DNA of 64,000 nucleotides from Silene latifolia. Lineage: Eukaryota > Streptophyta > Magnoliopsida > Caryophyllales > Caryophyllaceae. The first letter of the stretch is position 1. Every line of letters begins with the position of its first letter. The notes beneath the pieces are model-generated. The model saw only the letters and a program-made list of their open reading frames with translations, was not told where the DNA came from and made no database searches. The DNA lies in NCBI RefSeq assembly GCF_048544455.1, contig NC_133536.1, positions 23,314,152-23,378,151 of the forward strand, in the 5' to 3' direction. The position numbers and the translations under genes are program-made. Positions 31,536-43,324 of the stretch are shown piece after piece.

Positions 31536-31760
31536 CTTTTGTTTTTCCCTTCTGCACAGCAGCTAAATAGCTAATTAGCTTAGATCGTGGGAAAACTATG
31601 AACGCCTGTTCATGGAGCCGGAGGCCGTTATTTTTAGCACAATGATTATTGAGAAAGGAGTCAAAGGACTTTGTTGTATTTGGCGTATCGTGATAATATG
31701 GGATTCTACATTTTACTTGAATCCATTGTTATCTCCAATTTTTCTCGGATGCTATGCATA

Positions 31761-31844
31761 CTCTCCCGTCTCAATTAAGAGTTTACACTTTATTTTCCCT
31801 CATAAAATAAAGTAAGTGTACACTATTTAATGGGCCGGAAGGAG
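31761..31844. mobile_element. Stowaway MITE (84 bp)
   Basis: CTCTCCCGTCTCAATTAAG at the left and a worn inverse (TTAATGGGCCGGAAGGAG) at the right, TA on both sides, nearly fully palindromic through AGTTTACACTTTATTTT. A decayed relative lies near 40710-40800. Confidence 0.78.
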
Positions 31845-31846
31845 TA

Positions 31847-32934
31847 CAATGTAATATTTTTTTTAGTGAATTGGAGATAAACGAAAAATGAAAATTTTAT
31901 CAAATAAACAAAAATGACGTTTGTACAAATAGATTTCTTTTGATATTAAATGAGTGAAAAGGCGGGTATTGCAATATGAGATGACGGAGGTCGGAGGGAT
32001 TAAACTTGAAATCTAATGTTTATTCGGGCGCAGAAGCAGGAATTATATGTATCTAGGGCTAAATATTTTTTTTCCCAAGGAATTGTATGATTGGCATCTA
32101 AAGACCGAACTTCACATATTTTTCAGTTAAGGGACTCAACCTTCTTCATAATGCTCAAACACCTAACTTAATAAATCTCGAGTTCCGTCTTGTCAAGCCA
32201 AATAACAACAAGTCTCGTTCCTTTGTACGACTGTGCGTGGGAAACGTTATGAGTCGCGATTGAAGCATCGTTGCTGGCCTGAGCCTTATTGGTAGTGCTA
32301 TTGGGGTGGTTTAGGATATCGTACTAGTCAAATTTAGTCCGTCTCCTCACATGTTTTAAGACCGGGAACAATCAATATGCCATGCTCTGTTTAGGGTCGG
32401 TTTCAGCAAATGTTGGTCATCGTTAGTGCACTCTATAGGGCGTACTTCACTCTGTTTAGCTATGGTTATTATTCAAACACGTATGATTTTGCAAAAGTGT
32501 TCCTAATTGAATGTGTTAAAGTTAGTTGTGTTCAAGAGACACATTTAGTGCAAAAACACCATCCACAAAGTTGTCTAATAACTACTCAGGTTAGTGAACG
32601 AATGATTTTCCGAAAATGCATTTCCACCTGAAGAGCAGAACTTGGTTTCTAGAAATGACAACTTATCCCCCTTCCCTTTTAGCTTTCAAATAACTACATG
32701 CTACACAAATTGCATATTATGCAGATTTTGGAGGTGATGAAACTTTTTTTTTTCCAGACTTGCGCCGGAAAATGATTATGTATACAGAGGAGTACGACTG
32801 TACGAGGCAATTAGCAATTTAAGTAGATATTTGCAGTGTGTTTTAAAGAAGGAATAGTTTTATGTACTTGGCCGCAATTAATATTCTAATGAATGTTTTG
32901 GTGCAAAAGTTGTAATGGGTTGAAGTTTTGACTA

Positions 32935-32973
<39 letters not shown>

Positions 32974-33690
32974 AGTTAACTACGTAAGTTCTTAACTGTA
33001 AAGTTTAAATGTTAAGTTCCTTAATTGGAAAAATAAGCAAAGTTCAGGTCTTTGTCTTATCCTTAACTCATTAAAAGGGTATCTTTTACCCGCTATTATA
33101 TTTTACGTTTCCCTTTCCTAATATTTTGACCCAACATGACAAATTAAGTATTTTAATTTGTATTTTATCGGCATTTTAACATTCGATTACTCGTATAGCA
33201 AATGAAATATTTTTTTAATAATTCAAGTTATTTATGCGACTAATAACCACTTAAAATTGAGTCTATAAGATAATTTAATAAACTCCATTTTCAATGATGT
33301 ACATAATTAAATGGTGCACTTTTACATTAAAACGAGTTGGAAAGTCGAAATTGAGACTTACATCTCAATAAAGAAACAAGATATATATTTAACAGTCTCG
33401 TGAACTAAAATAGACAAAAAGGTAACCGCTCAAAGTAGATGATGATATGTATTAGATGTTAAGAAGGAAAAAAAATGAAAACTAGAAGAAAATAACGGCA
33501 CAAGTCTTGCCGGTGATATCATTTTGATGGTATTTGCTATTAAGTGTGAAAAGGAGAAACTAGAAAAAACCGAGCAAAAAAGTAATAAAATGTCTTTCTG
33601 AGATTCGAACTTGGGTCTCAAGCTAAAAAAACTTGATGTCAGACCAGTATGGCGAAGAAGAGTAACTAATATTTAACTACTCTATTTTAT
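31847..33690. other. Intergenic DNA with (ATT)n microsatellite
   Basis: No gene seen. A TTA/ATT run of about 12 units lies at 32937-32973. The rest is AT-rich; a weak open frame at 32410-32631 shows no family feature. Confidence 0.55.
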
Positions 33691-33691
33691 A

Positions 33692-33888
33692 CTCCCTCCT
33701 ATTTCATATGATGTTCCCCCTTTTCCTTTTCATCCAATTTCATTGTTGTTCCCTCTTTCCTTTTTTAGATAACCTTGTGTGGTCCAAAATTAATTTGATG
33801 TGGGGTCATGTGTATTGTGTGGTCCAAATTGATTCGTTTAATTCGTATGTCAAAGAAAAAGGGGAACAACAAATGAAATAAGAGGTAG
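33692..33888. mobile_element. Stowaway MITE (197 bp)
   Basis: CTCCCTCCTATTTCATATG at the left and AAATGAAATAAGAGGTAG at the right, with TA on both sides; inner GTTCCCCCTTTTCC faces AAAAGGGGAACAAC. Confidence 0.78.
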
Positions 33889-33979
33889 TACATTTATTTA
33901 TTTTTGTGGAAGTTTCTAGGGCTATAGCCCTAGTAAAATGGGCATGGGCCTAAATCTGCTCATGTGTCTATTATCCATG

Positions 33980-34213
33980 TGTTGTGCACTTGTACGGAAG
34001 CGTAAATACCTTGTGTTGGTTTTTGCTGCGTCGGTGTCCGTGGTCTATAGACCATAATAGTACGATATTGTCCGATTTGGGCCAAGCCTTCACGGATTTA
34101 CTTTTGAGCTTCTTCCCAAAAAGTCTCGTACTATTATATTTTAGGACACTTATTGTAAAAACAACTTTTCACTTTTACACTAATAATGTGAAACATGATT
34201 ATCCATTTTAACA
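33980..34213 (-). mobile_element. Solo LTR of the TRIM family
   Basis: The reverse complement aligns along its whole length with the LTRs of the TRIM at 45502-57450 (CGGAAGCGTAAATACC, ATAATAGTACGATATTGTCC, TTTGGGCCAAGCC, CTCGTACTATTATATTT). TG..CA ends; no clear target duplication. An old copy, roughly 70-80% similar by eye. Confidence 0.72.
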
Positions 34214-34298
34214 ATCTACATGACTTTATCTATGCCATTAAGCTAAGATATCTTCGATTTGTATGAATATTGTGGGTTGTGGCTTTGTCCCATGCATA

Positions 34299-34765
34299 TA
34301 GACCTGGCAAAATGACCCGAACTTGCTTGACCCGAATATGACCCGAAACCCGAATTGACCCGACCCGACCCAGACCCGACCCGAACATTGTCTGACCCAA
34401 TGTTGACCCGACCCGAGGTGACCCAATCCGAAAAGACCCAACTAATGACTGAACTGATCCCAAATGACTTGAAGTGACCCAAAATGACCCGAAACAACTA
34501 GTACTAACTCATATTAATACTATATATATCAAAATATAGTTTCTTAAGTGCTTAGCCATTAACTCAAAAGCAACCCGACCTAAAATGACCTATACCCGAA
34601 AATGACCCGACCCGAAATGACCCGACAACAGGTCACCCGAAAGCGACCCGAAATCCGAAAGTGACCCGACCCGACCCGACCCGAAATATGTGACAGACCC
34701 GAAATGACCCGACCCAAACCGACCCGACCCGTACCCGACCCGAGTGACCCGTTTTGCCAGGTCTA
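34299..34765. mobile_element. TIR element filled with GACCCGA repeats
   Basis: Exact inverted ends TAGACCTGGCAAAA and TTTTGCCAGGTCTA bound 467 bp made mostly of the words GACCCGA, GACCCGACCC and TGACCCGAA. The end sequence resembles plant hAT-type MITE ends ('GG-GTGGCAAA'), but no exact 8-bp target duplication is seen. Gly/Ser/Val-rich frames over it are repeat artefacts. Confidence 0.68.
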
Positions 34766-36265
34766 CATGATGCATAGCAGGAAGCAGCACATGGCAATAA
34801 TTCCTTCTAAACCACTCACTAAAAAAAAAACATTTTACTCGTGGGCTGAACTTAAATGTTTGAAACTTCTAGAATCAGGCAAACTAGTATCAAATCAAAT
34901 TATGTGGCTTACTTCGTCTCCATCTTGCGTCCCTTCATACTTCACGGCCCAATTTAACAAAAGTGAGTAGGATTTAACGATCTAATCTAAGCACAATGTC
35001 CTACTACGCCTACTAGTATGAGGATTTGTAGGGAGCGTCGAACCGTCGAAGAGCACGAACTAATTAGGCTATGGTCCGAACGATCTTTTGGAAAAGAAAT
35101 ATGCAATAATTTTTTAATGATTAGAAATATGATTGATGTATGTATCGACTTGAGGTATAATTTAAACGTCCTTTGTCCTTGTTTGTAATTCTCCTTTTGA
35201 CATCAGTTACAGAGTCTAGCCGGTCAAGTCTTAAACCTGAATTTTTCGATCCGATCTTTAATCTATCACTATTTGTCCTTCCGGTTTGATACGATCTGGA
35301 CCAGTGTGCCGTCCTAAATCCTGATTAAAACCCACAATTAAAAATAATATATATATAAATAGGTTTGGCAATGGTAGGCTGGTACCTGACACGTCCACCC
35401 AAGTTTATTTGTAGTTTGGTGCGAAGCATTACGCGCTGACTGGAGACATGGCTCAAAGCGAGTCAATTCTTTCTCTATTCATGATGGCGTCGTGGCATTG
35501 GTCACCGATTGAGTCATAACTCGCCGCATATTTTTAGAATAAGTGCAATGGAAAGTTCTTCTTTTTGCAATATCATATGTTGATAATTGATAATCTTTAA
35601 AATTAAGTATTTTTTGTCACAATGAACGAACTTTAAATAAAGTTATTTGCTGGGACTCATAATTAATTTGTATGTCTACCATTTTCTAGTTTTTTTTTTT
35701 TTGGAAGAACTTGGCTCTTTTCAAACTTAGTTTATTTATTTAAGGACACTTATTTTTTCAAAGGACAAATTTTTTTTAGAGGTTCTTATTTATAACCTCA
35801 ATACAAGTCCTTAGGGCAATAATAATGGTAACATATAAGAAGTTTCATACCATATTATGAACTCCTTAACCATTGAGTTAGAAAATAAGGAGCTCCTTAT
35901 ATGAAATCGGTTTCTAAACTAAGAAACCAGTTTCATTTTATGAAAAGAGAAAAAAAAAAAATTGGACCCACAAATAAAGTATGGAACTTTAATCATTGAG
36001 GAAAAATAAAAAATTTCTTATATGATGATGTGTTATGTATCAACACAAATTCAAATTTAAGACCCGTCAAGTAATGACCCATTTGCATAAATAGGACAAA
36101 GAAATTGTTATTCCCAAGACTTGTTATTCCCAAGACATTTCCTTTTTATCCTATCCTTACAAGTGGATATACTTAACCCGTCTTAACTTAAGACGAATAT
36201 ATCCGTCTTAAGAGAGACTTATTAACGTATCAATGAAAAAATATTGTATGAAACTACAAACATTA
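34766..36265. other. AT-rich intergenic DNA
   Basis: No gene. A short palindromic 'CCGTCTTAACTTAAGACG-AATATATCCGTCTTA' type motif lies near 36178-36212. A CTTGTTATTCCCAAGA word is duplicated near 36106-36135. Nothing else recognised. Confidence 0.5.
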
Positions 36266-36267
36266 AC

Positions 36268-36462
36268 CAAGTGGTGTTAGTCCAGTGATAGCCGGGTTAA
36301 ACCTTGAAGCTTGCAGAAATGCAGAAGTTGAGAGGTCCCGAGTTCGACTACCAGTTGGGGCGATGATCACTTGGCCACTGCAACTCCCGAAGGGGGTGGC
36401 TTACATGGTCCATGTGATGGTGCGGGAATGCATGGGTCCGGGGGGATACAACCCCCTCGTCA

Positions 36463-36501
<39 letters not shown>
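36268..36501 (+). mobile_element. tRNA-derived SINE with long poly(A)
   Basis: A-box-like TGGTGTTAGTCCAGTGATAGC at 36272, B box GAGTTCGACTACC near 36340, body with 'ATGGGTCCGGGGGG', and a run of about 36 A (36466-36501). The ACATT on each side may be part of a short target duplication. The intact long A tail suggests a fairly recent insertion. Confidence 0.75.
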
Positions 36502-36502
<1 letters not shown>

Positions 36503-36518
36503 ATTGTTATCGCCCTTA

Positions 36519-36840
36519 GAGCATCCGCAAAGGTGAGACTCCTCATATTTTCTCTTTCCTTCTCTTATTCATCCACCTCATTTTGCACTAACTTTTCCAT
36601 TTACCCTCCCCAATTTATATTTACATCTATGCAACAATATGATTCCCCAACAATATTAATTTACACCCAAAAATTTGGGAGTCTTCCCAAAAGCAACTCA
36701 AAATACCTTATTTTTTCTTTGGGGACTTTCCCTACAAATAGAGGAGCCCCATTTGTTGGGAGGATGTGTGCAATAATGGGGTTTCTCATTTGAGGAGAGA
36801 GAGGGCATATGAGGAGATTAGCTTACCTTTGTGGATGCTC
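36519..36840. mobile_element. Tourist-like MITE, family 'GAGCATCC', copy 2
   Basis: Ends GAGCATCCGCAAAGGTGAGAC and ACCTTTGTGGATGCTC with TTA on both sides. Same family as 23346-23668. Confidence 0.85.
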
Positions 36841-36843
36841 TTA

Positions 36844-37464
36844 GTCTCATGGAGGATGGGCCACTAATTTGTTTAGCCCTCTTTGTGCCTATTTGAGTAT
36901 TATTGCACTAGTTTAGACCACGTGCATTATATGCACGGTATTTAAAGTTTAATATTTTTATTAAATTACTTATATAATATTGATACCTTATAGTTGTTTT
37001 CATTTGTCATTATTGTATTTTGCTTAGATAAATAAAAGCTGGAATTGAAAATTAATAAAGAATTGAGTAATGAGATGAAATATATTCTGATAAAAATATT
37101 TTTGTAGCATAAAACTAATGAGTTTCAATTTATATATATTTTTTCAATTTTATTTGTCACGAAAATAATAATAACGATCGTTTTATACAGTATATGAGTT
37201 AACGCATCATCTAATAATAGGATCAATAAAAGATTTAGTAATTTATATCAAGTTTTTTTAGTTTAATTAAAATAATATAGTTTAGAGTTTATTGAAAATA
37301 ATAAATTTGATGAAAAGATTAATTTTAATGAAAATATAATAGATGAATTAAATTATACAGTAATTGTTAGTTTTCTTATTTAGTGAATAACCATAATTAT
37401 TATTAGTTTCCTTTTTTGAAAATATGCTTTTGGGCGGAAAAATGATAGAGTTCAACTATTCTTT
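36844..37464. other. AT-rich intergenic DNA
   Basis: About 80% A+T. No gene or clear repeat. Confidence 0.5.
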
Positions 37465-39271
37465 TAGTAGATAGGGGATGTCATATTTGGTGGTCTCTTT
37501 CAATTGGCTCGTCTACTACTTATGCCCTACTCCTCCCTCCATCGATCCATAATAGATTAGATAAAATTAATAGAGACTTTCTTTGGAATAAGAATCCTTC
37601 CCAGCGTTCTCCTAATTTGGTTGGTTGGCATAAAGTTTGTTTACCAAAGTCGGTTGGTGGTTTAGGAATTAAATCTTCTGAAGCAGCTAATAAAGCTCTT
37701 CAAATGAAACTTTTATGGAAAATTCTTATGGATAAGGAAAGTATATGGGTCAAAGTGGTATCTAAAAAATATTAGAGAAATTGTTTACTCTTTGATCATA
37801 AGCCTAATGCAGCCTCTTCTTGGCAATGGCGTAAACTAATGAGTCTTCGGACTCTATTTAGAAAAGGACTGAGATGACAGGTAGGTAATGGAAGCAACAT
37901 TAAGTTTTGGTCTGATAATTGAGTTTTTTCACACCCACTTACAAGCAGTATGGTTGATGATGATAATAACCGTGATCTTAATCTTTTGGTTAAAGATTTC
38001 ATAACCTCTGACAAGCAATGAGATATTTGTAAATTATCCAGTTTAGTGAATAACGATATTGTTAATCAGATTACTAATATTCCAGTGCCACATAATGATA
38101 TTCCAGACACCCTCATTTGGGGATTGTCCGTAGATGGAAATTTCTCTACCAAAACAGCAACTTGGTTAACGCAAGGTTTGTTCGATCAAGCTCTTGACAA
38201 ATGTGAATTTCAGTGGATTTGGAAATTGAATATTCCTCCTAAATTGAAATTTTTTCTTTGGAAAGCCTGTGTTGACGGGCATGACGGCCTTCCAACAAAA
38301 AGTAGACTTCTCAAGAGTCATATTGATGTCCCACCTCATTGTGTTCCGTGCAACAATCCTATTGAAAACAAAGATCATTTCTTTTACGAATGTCCCTTGA
38401 TTGGGTCTGTCATCCGAGACCTGAACATTATTAGTTTCAACGAGTTTTTGTCAATTTATGGCATTATTACAAGTCAAAATTTTCTAACGAAACTTAATTA
38501 TCTTAAGGATTTAATTCCAAAAGATGACTTTATAAAGATTATTTTTATTTGGTGGAATGCATGGTTCCATAGAAATGATATTATCTTTAATAATGTTAAT
38601 TTAAGTATCAGCAAACTTATTACTTTATGTAATAATAGCACTAAGACATGGAATGTGACTAGATTTAAGGATCTCAACAATCCCGAGGTAGAAGAGTCAG
38701 CTAGAAACAATTCTAGTAAGGAAGAGATTTGGTGGGAAAAACCTACAAACGGTTTCCTAAAGCTAAATTTTGACGGATCGAGAATAGAAAGTAATAAAGC
38801 TGCTTTAGGATATTTTATAAGATATCACAATGGTAAAGTCGTTTTGTTGGGAGCAAAAATGTGCGGATCCAATAGTATCCTTGTTGCGGAAGCACTTGCT
38901 TTAAAAGAAAGTATTTTAGCAGCTAAATACTTAGGAATCTCAAAGTTAATTGTGGAGGGTGATAACTTATGTGTTATTAACTCGATTCGAGGTACTTGGT
39001 AAATTCCGTGGGAAATTTCTAGTATTATCAAGGATGTGAAATTAGATCTTCATTTTTTCGATAAAGTGATAATTAAACATTGTTTTCGTGAAGCCAACAA
39101 GATTGCTGACTTCATGGCTTCTGTTGGACATTCATGTCCAACTCTTTCGAGGTGGTTTGATAGTCGGTGGCTTCAACTTACCTCCCTCATTCGAAAGGAT
39201 GAGATAGGTTGGTCCTACCCTAGAGGATCAATCTAGTTTTCTTACGTAATTAAAAAAAAAAAAAAAAAAAA
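37465..39271 (+). mobile_element. 5'-truncated L1-type LINE with RNase H and poly(A)
   Basis: Translation shows, in order, the end of the reverse transcriptase ('IDRLDKINRDFLWNKNPSQ', 'KVCLPKSVGGLGIKSSEAA'), the zinc-binding zf-RVT region (about 38190-38420: 'FQWIWKLNIPPKLKFFLWKA', then C..C...H....C at 'HCVPCNN..HFFYEC'), and an RNase H domain (about 38725-39235) starting 'LNFDGS'. The longest open part is 38046-39002 (318 codons). In-frame stops occur upstream (near 37773, 37875, 37920, 38020) and at 39000-39002, so it is dead. A poly(A) of 20 ends it. Related 3' fragments lie at 17855, 23701 and 59080, all on the same strand. Confidence 0.85.
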
Positions 39272-39489
39272 TTGGCATTGCGGATATAAACTAAGTTTAA
39301 TGGCATACTCCATTAGGGAGTATTACTTTTCACCGTTTCACAAATATGGATGACATTGAATAAAAAGATGGATAAGGGTGAGACATGGAGATCACTTTAT
39401 CCATAGGCTGCCAATTGTTCATAGATAGAGATTCTAATCTACAAAGAGATAAAATCTTTATTTCCTATCATACCACCCCATTTACTATT

Positions 39490-40650
39490 GGATTAATTGA
39501 TAAAAATACTCTAAACTATGCGTGTACTGCTCAAAATACTCCAAACTTTATTTTAACTACCTATAAAACCAACTAATACCCCTATTCGCTTTTATTACAA
39601 TATGTGACCGGTTACCTGTTAAGCGGGTGAATAAATTCCTAACTCTCGTCTAACTCCTGTTTTTCTTTTCATTTCTTTGTTGACCTTTTCACCTAATCAA
39701 AGTAATCACCATTCAAGCTCTCTCTTTCCTCTCCAACACAAAACTCCATTGATGCTCTTCACCAATGCCATGGATGACCGCATCATCTCTTTTCACAACT
39801 CTCTGAAAACCCCTAATACCTTTCATCACACCAAATCCCTCAAACCCATCATCTTCATATATCGAAAACCCTAATTTGATCAATTATCACAATCAACAAC
39901 TTAAAATTCAAATTTTCGTCGGAAAATATGGATTTGGAGCAAAAACAAATTGATTTAGTCAATCAATTTGTGAAAGAAGCGTCGGAAAGCAAGGGTTCTT
40001 CCTTCTCTTCCATTATCATTGATGGTATTAATCAAATATGTGCTTAAATTTGAGAACGGATAAAGGAGGTTGACAAGCTAATTCATTTCCAGATTTGGGA
40101 AAAATAGGAAGAAGAAATTGATTCATATCCAGATCTGGAAAAGTTGCAGACAAGAGGTGATGAGAGAACGATATTAGAGTGATGTCTGTTTAATGGAAAT
40201 ATGTGCTCAATTTAATGGGTGCAAAATTGTGTTCGTTTGATTGTGAATATTGATGATGAATATTTGTTTGATAAAAAGAAATTATGATTATAGGTGTATT
40301 ATAATGATTTCTTGGTGAGATTATAATGTACAAATCCAAGTTACAATTTTAGGTGAGATAAATTAGTCTTTAGATGGAAGATAGATAAAATTTGTTAAAA
40401 AGAAGAAGGTGAAGAATTGGAGAAAGAAGAAAGAAGGGGTGAAGAAAGAAGATGAAGACCATAAGGAAGAAGATGAAGATTAATCAATGTTGGGCACTAA
40501 AAAAAACTACCTGCTACAATAAGTTAAGAAAACAACCAATTCTATTCAAAGTCAATGGTGATACTAGTTGGTTTTATTGGCAGTTAAAATAAAGGTTGGA
40601 GTATTTTGAGCAGTATACCCATAGTTCAGAGTATTCCTATCAATTAATCC
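39490..40650. mobile_element. Mutator-like element with ~100-bp TIRs
   Basis: Left GGATTAATTGATAAAAATAC continues CTGCTCAAAATACTCCAAAC and ATAAAACCAACTA; the right end carries the same blocks inverted over about 100 bp. A perfect 9-bp target duplication TTTACTATT flanks it (39481-39489 and 40651-40659). The interior contains a short gene-like open stretch (39900-40100) with no recognised domain. Non-autonomous. Confidence 0.88.
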
Positions 40651-40659
40651 TTTACTATT

Positions 40660-41681
40660 TTACTTACCACACACAAAACAAGTTACTCTTCATTCTTCTC
40701 CGTTGTCCTACGCTCTTCCTTTGTTTCAGTTAATAGTTTACACTTATTTTATTTTTTTATCGTAAAATAAAATAAGTGTAAATTATTTACTGAGACAATA
40801 AGTGTAAACAAGCTCTAAATAAGGACATTATAATAAAATGGACAAAATTCCTTAATAAAAGTCAAGGTTTAGGTTTTGGCATTGTCTTGGTTTATTGCAT
40901 GTTTTCAACTAAGCACCACATAAACAATTGTAATAAATTTGAACGGTCTTGTGAATTGTGACATCTGAATCATGGCACATGCTTGCCAAACTATTTAATT
41001 TGCCTTATTGTAGTGTAATTGAGAATCATTCTGAGGTCAAGGACTATTGCACTTGTACGGCAACAACATTATTTAATTTGCATTATCTACCACAACTACC
41101 ATCTACAATTCATACACCCTTTTGAAAAATTCAAAAGTTCTGATACTTCCACCATAAATTAAAACGGAAATATTGTTTTAGGGCCAGATTAAATAGATAC
41201 TAAATGACATAACAAATTGGTGAAGAAATGCCAAAAATTTTGTCCATATTATTAACATATGCTAGTATTTGGATCTTTATAAATACAACGGATATTTCAT
41301 CTTAAACAAGACCGATGATACGTCCACTTGAGGAAAGAAAAATAAATAAAAAGAAGAAAATATATATATATATACATGTGAAATTTGACAAATAATACAA
41401 CCTTAAATCATGGCAATGATGGTAAAAATGAATAATTTTTACACTATTTGAATGATTACAACAAGTACATGTTAGTAAAAACTACGGAGTATGATCTTGT
41501 AACTAAAAATACAATTATCACTTGAAAATTACAAATTTCTAATTAACAAAAAATACTATCAAATGCTTGACAAAAAGATCATACAACGGAAAAAATGACG
41601 AGTTTTTACGATTCTGAGTTAAAAGTATCGAAAAAACTCACCGTGTTTTTATCGTAGAACAATGTTCGAAACTTGGTAAGA
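40660..41681. other. Intergenic DNA 3' of the GT32 gene
   Basis: Holds a palindromic Stowaway-like remnant near 40710-40800 (TTTACACTTATTTTA facing TAAAATAAGTGTAAA). Otherwise AT-rich; no gene. Confidence 0.5.
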
Positions 41682-43160
41682 TCAAGAATCATAAACATCT
41701 TGGCATAATATACAATGGTTAGAAATTAATCTTCCAATGACACTCTTTTTTTCAATTTTTAAACCATGAGTTTGTCTATTCCATAGATGAATCCCATAAG
41801 ACTCTCCATTGATTTCCCCAAACTTGTTCTTAACCCAATTTGGGCCATTCTTGCTAGGTTTCTCGAATAATCGAGTAATCGAGATCGGATCAATTGGGTA
41901 AAATCCTAGAGGAACCATAACATGAAAGTGAAAATTTGAATCATTAACAGCTTTAGACACAGCCCTTGTTGCCATTTCCGGACCAAAACCCCACTTAAAC
42001 CCGTCAAAATTCCAGGTAAATTCCTCCATAAATCTCCACAATAACGGGTGCCCCTTGTCGAAAATCAACACCGCGTTGCCTACTGTTTGCCATGACCTCA
42101 TACCGCGGTCAACTGAATCGACTCCAATCATATTTCTCAATCCCGAAACATCCTTAATAATGATCATGTCACTATCGAAATACACTCCACCGTATTTATA
42201 CAATACAGCTAGTCTTAACAAGTTCGAGAGGTTCACAGTAATGGGGACAGTCCCTGGATCGACTTCCCCAGACTCTAACCTCTCGAACCACCCTTGCGCC
42301 GGAGTTTCACTAAACAGATAGTGAAAATCCGGAGCAAGGGTCAGGACTTTAAGCCCACGGTCTAAAATTGGTTTTAGGATGGAACGCCCTGGGTTAGAGT
42401 CCATGGACCTAGAGAGTATCACAACGCACCCTTCAAAGTGTGCCTTGAGCATACTCTCTAAGGCGAAAATCTCTCTTTTACCAAACAAATTTGCAGGGTA
42501 AATCCAAGTTAAAAAGATTCTTACCCTGCAATTTGTTAAAAAAACTTGAATCTTCTCATCAATATTTTGTGTTCTACTCGTTGACTTCACCAATTTTGAC
42601 TCTTGCAGCTTCTCCTTTAGCCATAAGATCCGTTCTTCCCTAGAACAATTCCATGGTGGATTCGCGAATACATCAATTGACGGGATTTTATCGTATTCTT
42701 CATCCGATTCTTCCTCGATTTTTGTCGGGTCATAACCGTCAACCTGGTTGCTTGTCGGGTTAGAAGGTGGCGGCTCATTTGATGCCGCAACTGGTGCATC
42801 TTGGTTGCTTGTCGGGAGCTCAATGACCGAGTCATTAGACTTAGACTCGGTCATTGGCACCAAATTAGTCACATTTGGTGTCAGGTTGGTTTCATTGGAA
42901 ACATCATACTTGGAAGATTGACTTATTATGGTATCAGAGCTATTAATTTTAAGAATATTAAGACAATTATCGGCGTCGCGAGGATGAAGATAAAGAAAAG
43001 AGAACAAACAAATAGCAAAAAGAGAACTAAACCAACAAACAGAAACAAAAGAAGAAGGAATAGAGAATTTTCTCATCTTCATTTTAGTTTTAATGGAAGC
43101 TGTAATGTTATTGTAAGAGGGAGGAGAAGCAGCAAGTTTTGTCGGTCTAGGAATTATCAT
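41682..43160 (-). CDS. Alpha-1,4-glycosyltransferase (A4GALT/Gb3 synthase-like, GT32)
   Basis: Single-exon, 492 residues. A cytosolic N-terminus is followed by one membrane segment (about residues 36-58), a disordered Ser/Asn/Glu-rich stem (to about 165, with several N-x-S/T sites) and two family domains: the sugar-binding DXD region (PF04488, about 220-350) with 'LYKYGGVYFDSDM' (D329-S-D331), and the alpha-1,4-glycosyltransferase conserved region (PF04572, about 370-490) with 'NAVLIFDKGHPLL' and 'GIHLWNRQTHG'. In animals this fold adds alpha-1,4-galactose or GlcNAc; plant members are type II Golgi proteins of mostly unknown substrate. A downstream Met at residue 27 or 29 lies closer to the membrane segment and could be the true start. 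A TATA box lies about 100 bp upstream, and an 830-bp Mutator-like element ends (towards the gene) about 50 bp further up. Intact. Confidence 0.92.
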   Translation of the reverse strand: MIIPRPTKLAASPPSYNNITASIKTKMKMRKFSIPSSFVSVCWFSSLFAICLFSFLYLHPRDADNCLNILKINSSDTIISQSSKYDVSNETNLTPNVTNLVPMTESKSNDSVIELPTSNQDAPVAASNEPPPSNPTSNQVDGYDPTKIEEESDEEYDKIPSIDVFANPPWNCSREERILWLKEKLQESKLVKSTSRTQNIDEKIQVFLTNCRVRIFLTWIYPANLFGKREIFALESMLKAHFEGCVVILSRSMDSNPGRSILKPILDRGLKVLTLAPDFHYLFSETPAQGWFERLESGEVDPGTVPITVNLSNLLRLAVLYKYGGVYFDSDMIIIKDVSGLRNMIGVDSVDRGMRSWQTVGNAVLIFDKGHPLLWRFMEEFTWNFDGFKWGFGPEMATRAVSKAVNDSNFHFHVMVPLGFYPIDPISITRLFEKPSKNGPNWVKNKFGEINGESYGIHLWNRQTHGLKIEKKSVIGRLISNHCILCQDVYDS

Positions 43161-43257
43161 CTTATTTCTTACTTAATTATAATCATTAATGATAAATTAG
43201 TACAACTTGTGTTGAGTAATTCAATTAAATTACTGTTTATTGTCAGAGAGTGGGTAG

Positions 43258-43274
43258 GAATATATATAATATAG
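43258..43274 (-). promoter_or_regulatory. TATA region of the GT32 gene
   Basis: The minus strand reads CTATATTATATATATTC about 100 bp before the ATG at 43160. Confidence 0.5.
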
Positions 43275-43324
43275 GTGAGTATTTTAGGGAGTAATATTTA
43301 TTTGTGTTCGTAGTATTTTTAGAA

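Larger units (their letters stand above)
29724..31610 (+). repeat. Segmental tandem duplication carrying tRNA-Glu
   Basis: Copy 1 is about 29724-30742 and copy 2 about 30743-31610. Both run through 'TGATTTTTATGCC..TTAGATAAT', 'AGATTGAAGTCATAT', 'AACCGAGAACGAGTTTTATAT', 'CAATTTGCTGATTTGTTGA', 'AAATGTACACAAATTACAT', the tRNA, and 'TTTTTCCCTTCTGCACA'. Copy 1 later gained a SINE, a Stowaway and a 187-bp MITE; copy 2 gained a solo LTR. Flanks differ by roughly a tenth while the tRNAs are identical. Confidence 0.82.

Noticed and set aside
34230-34790. Several Gly/Ser/Val-rich minus-strand frames
   Set aside because: They are read-outs of the GACCCGA repeat inside a TIR element, in all frames.
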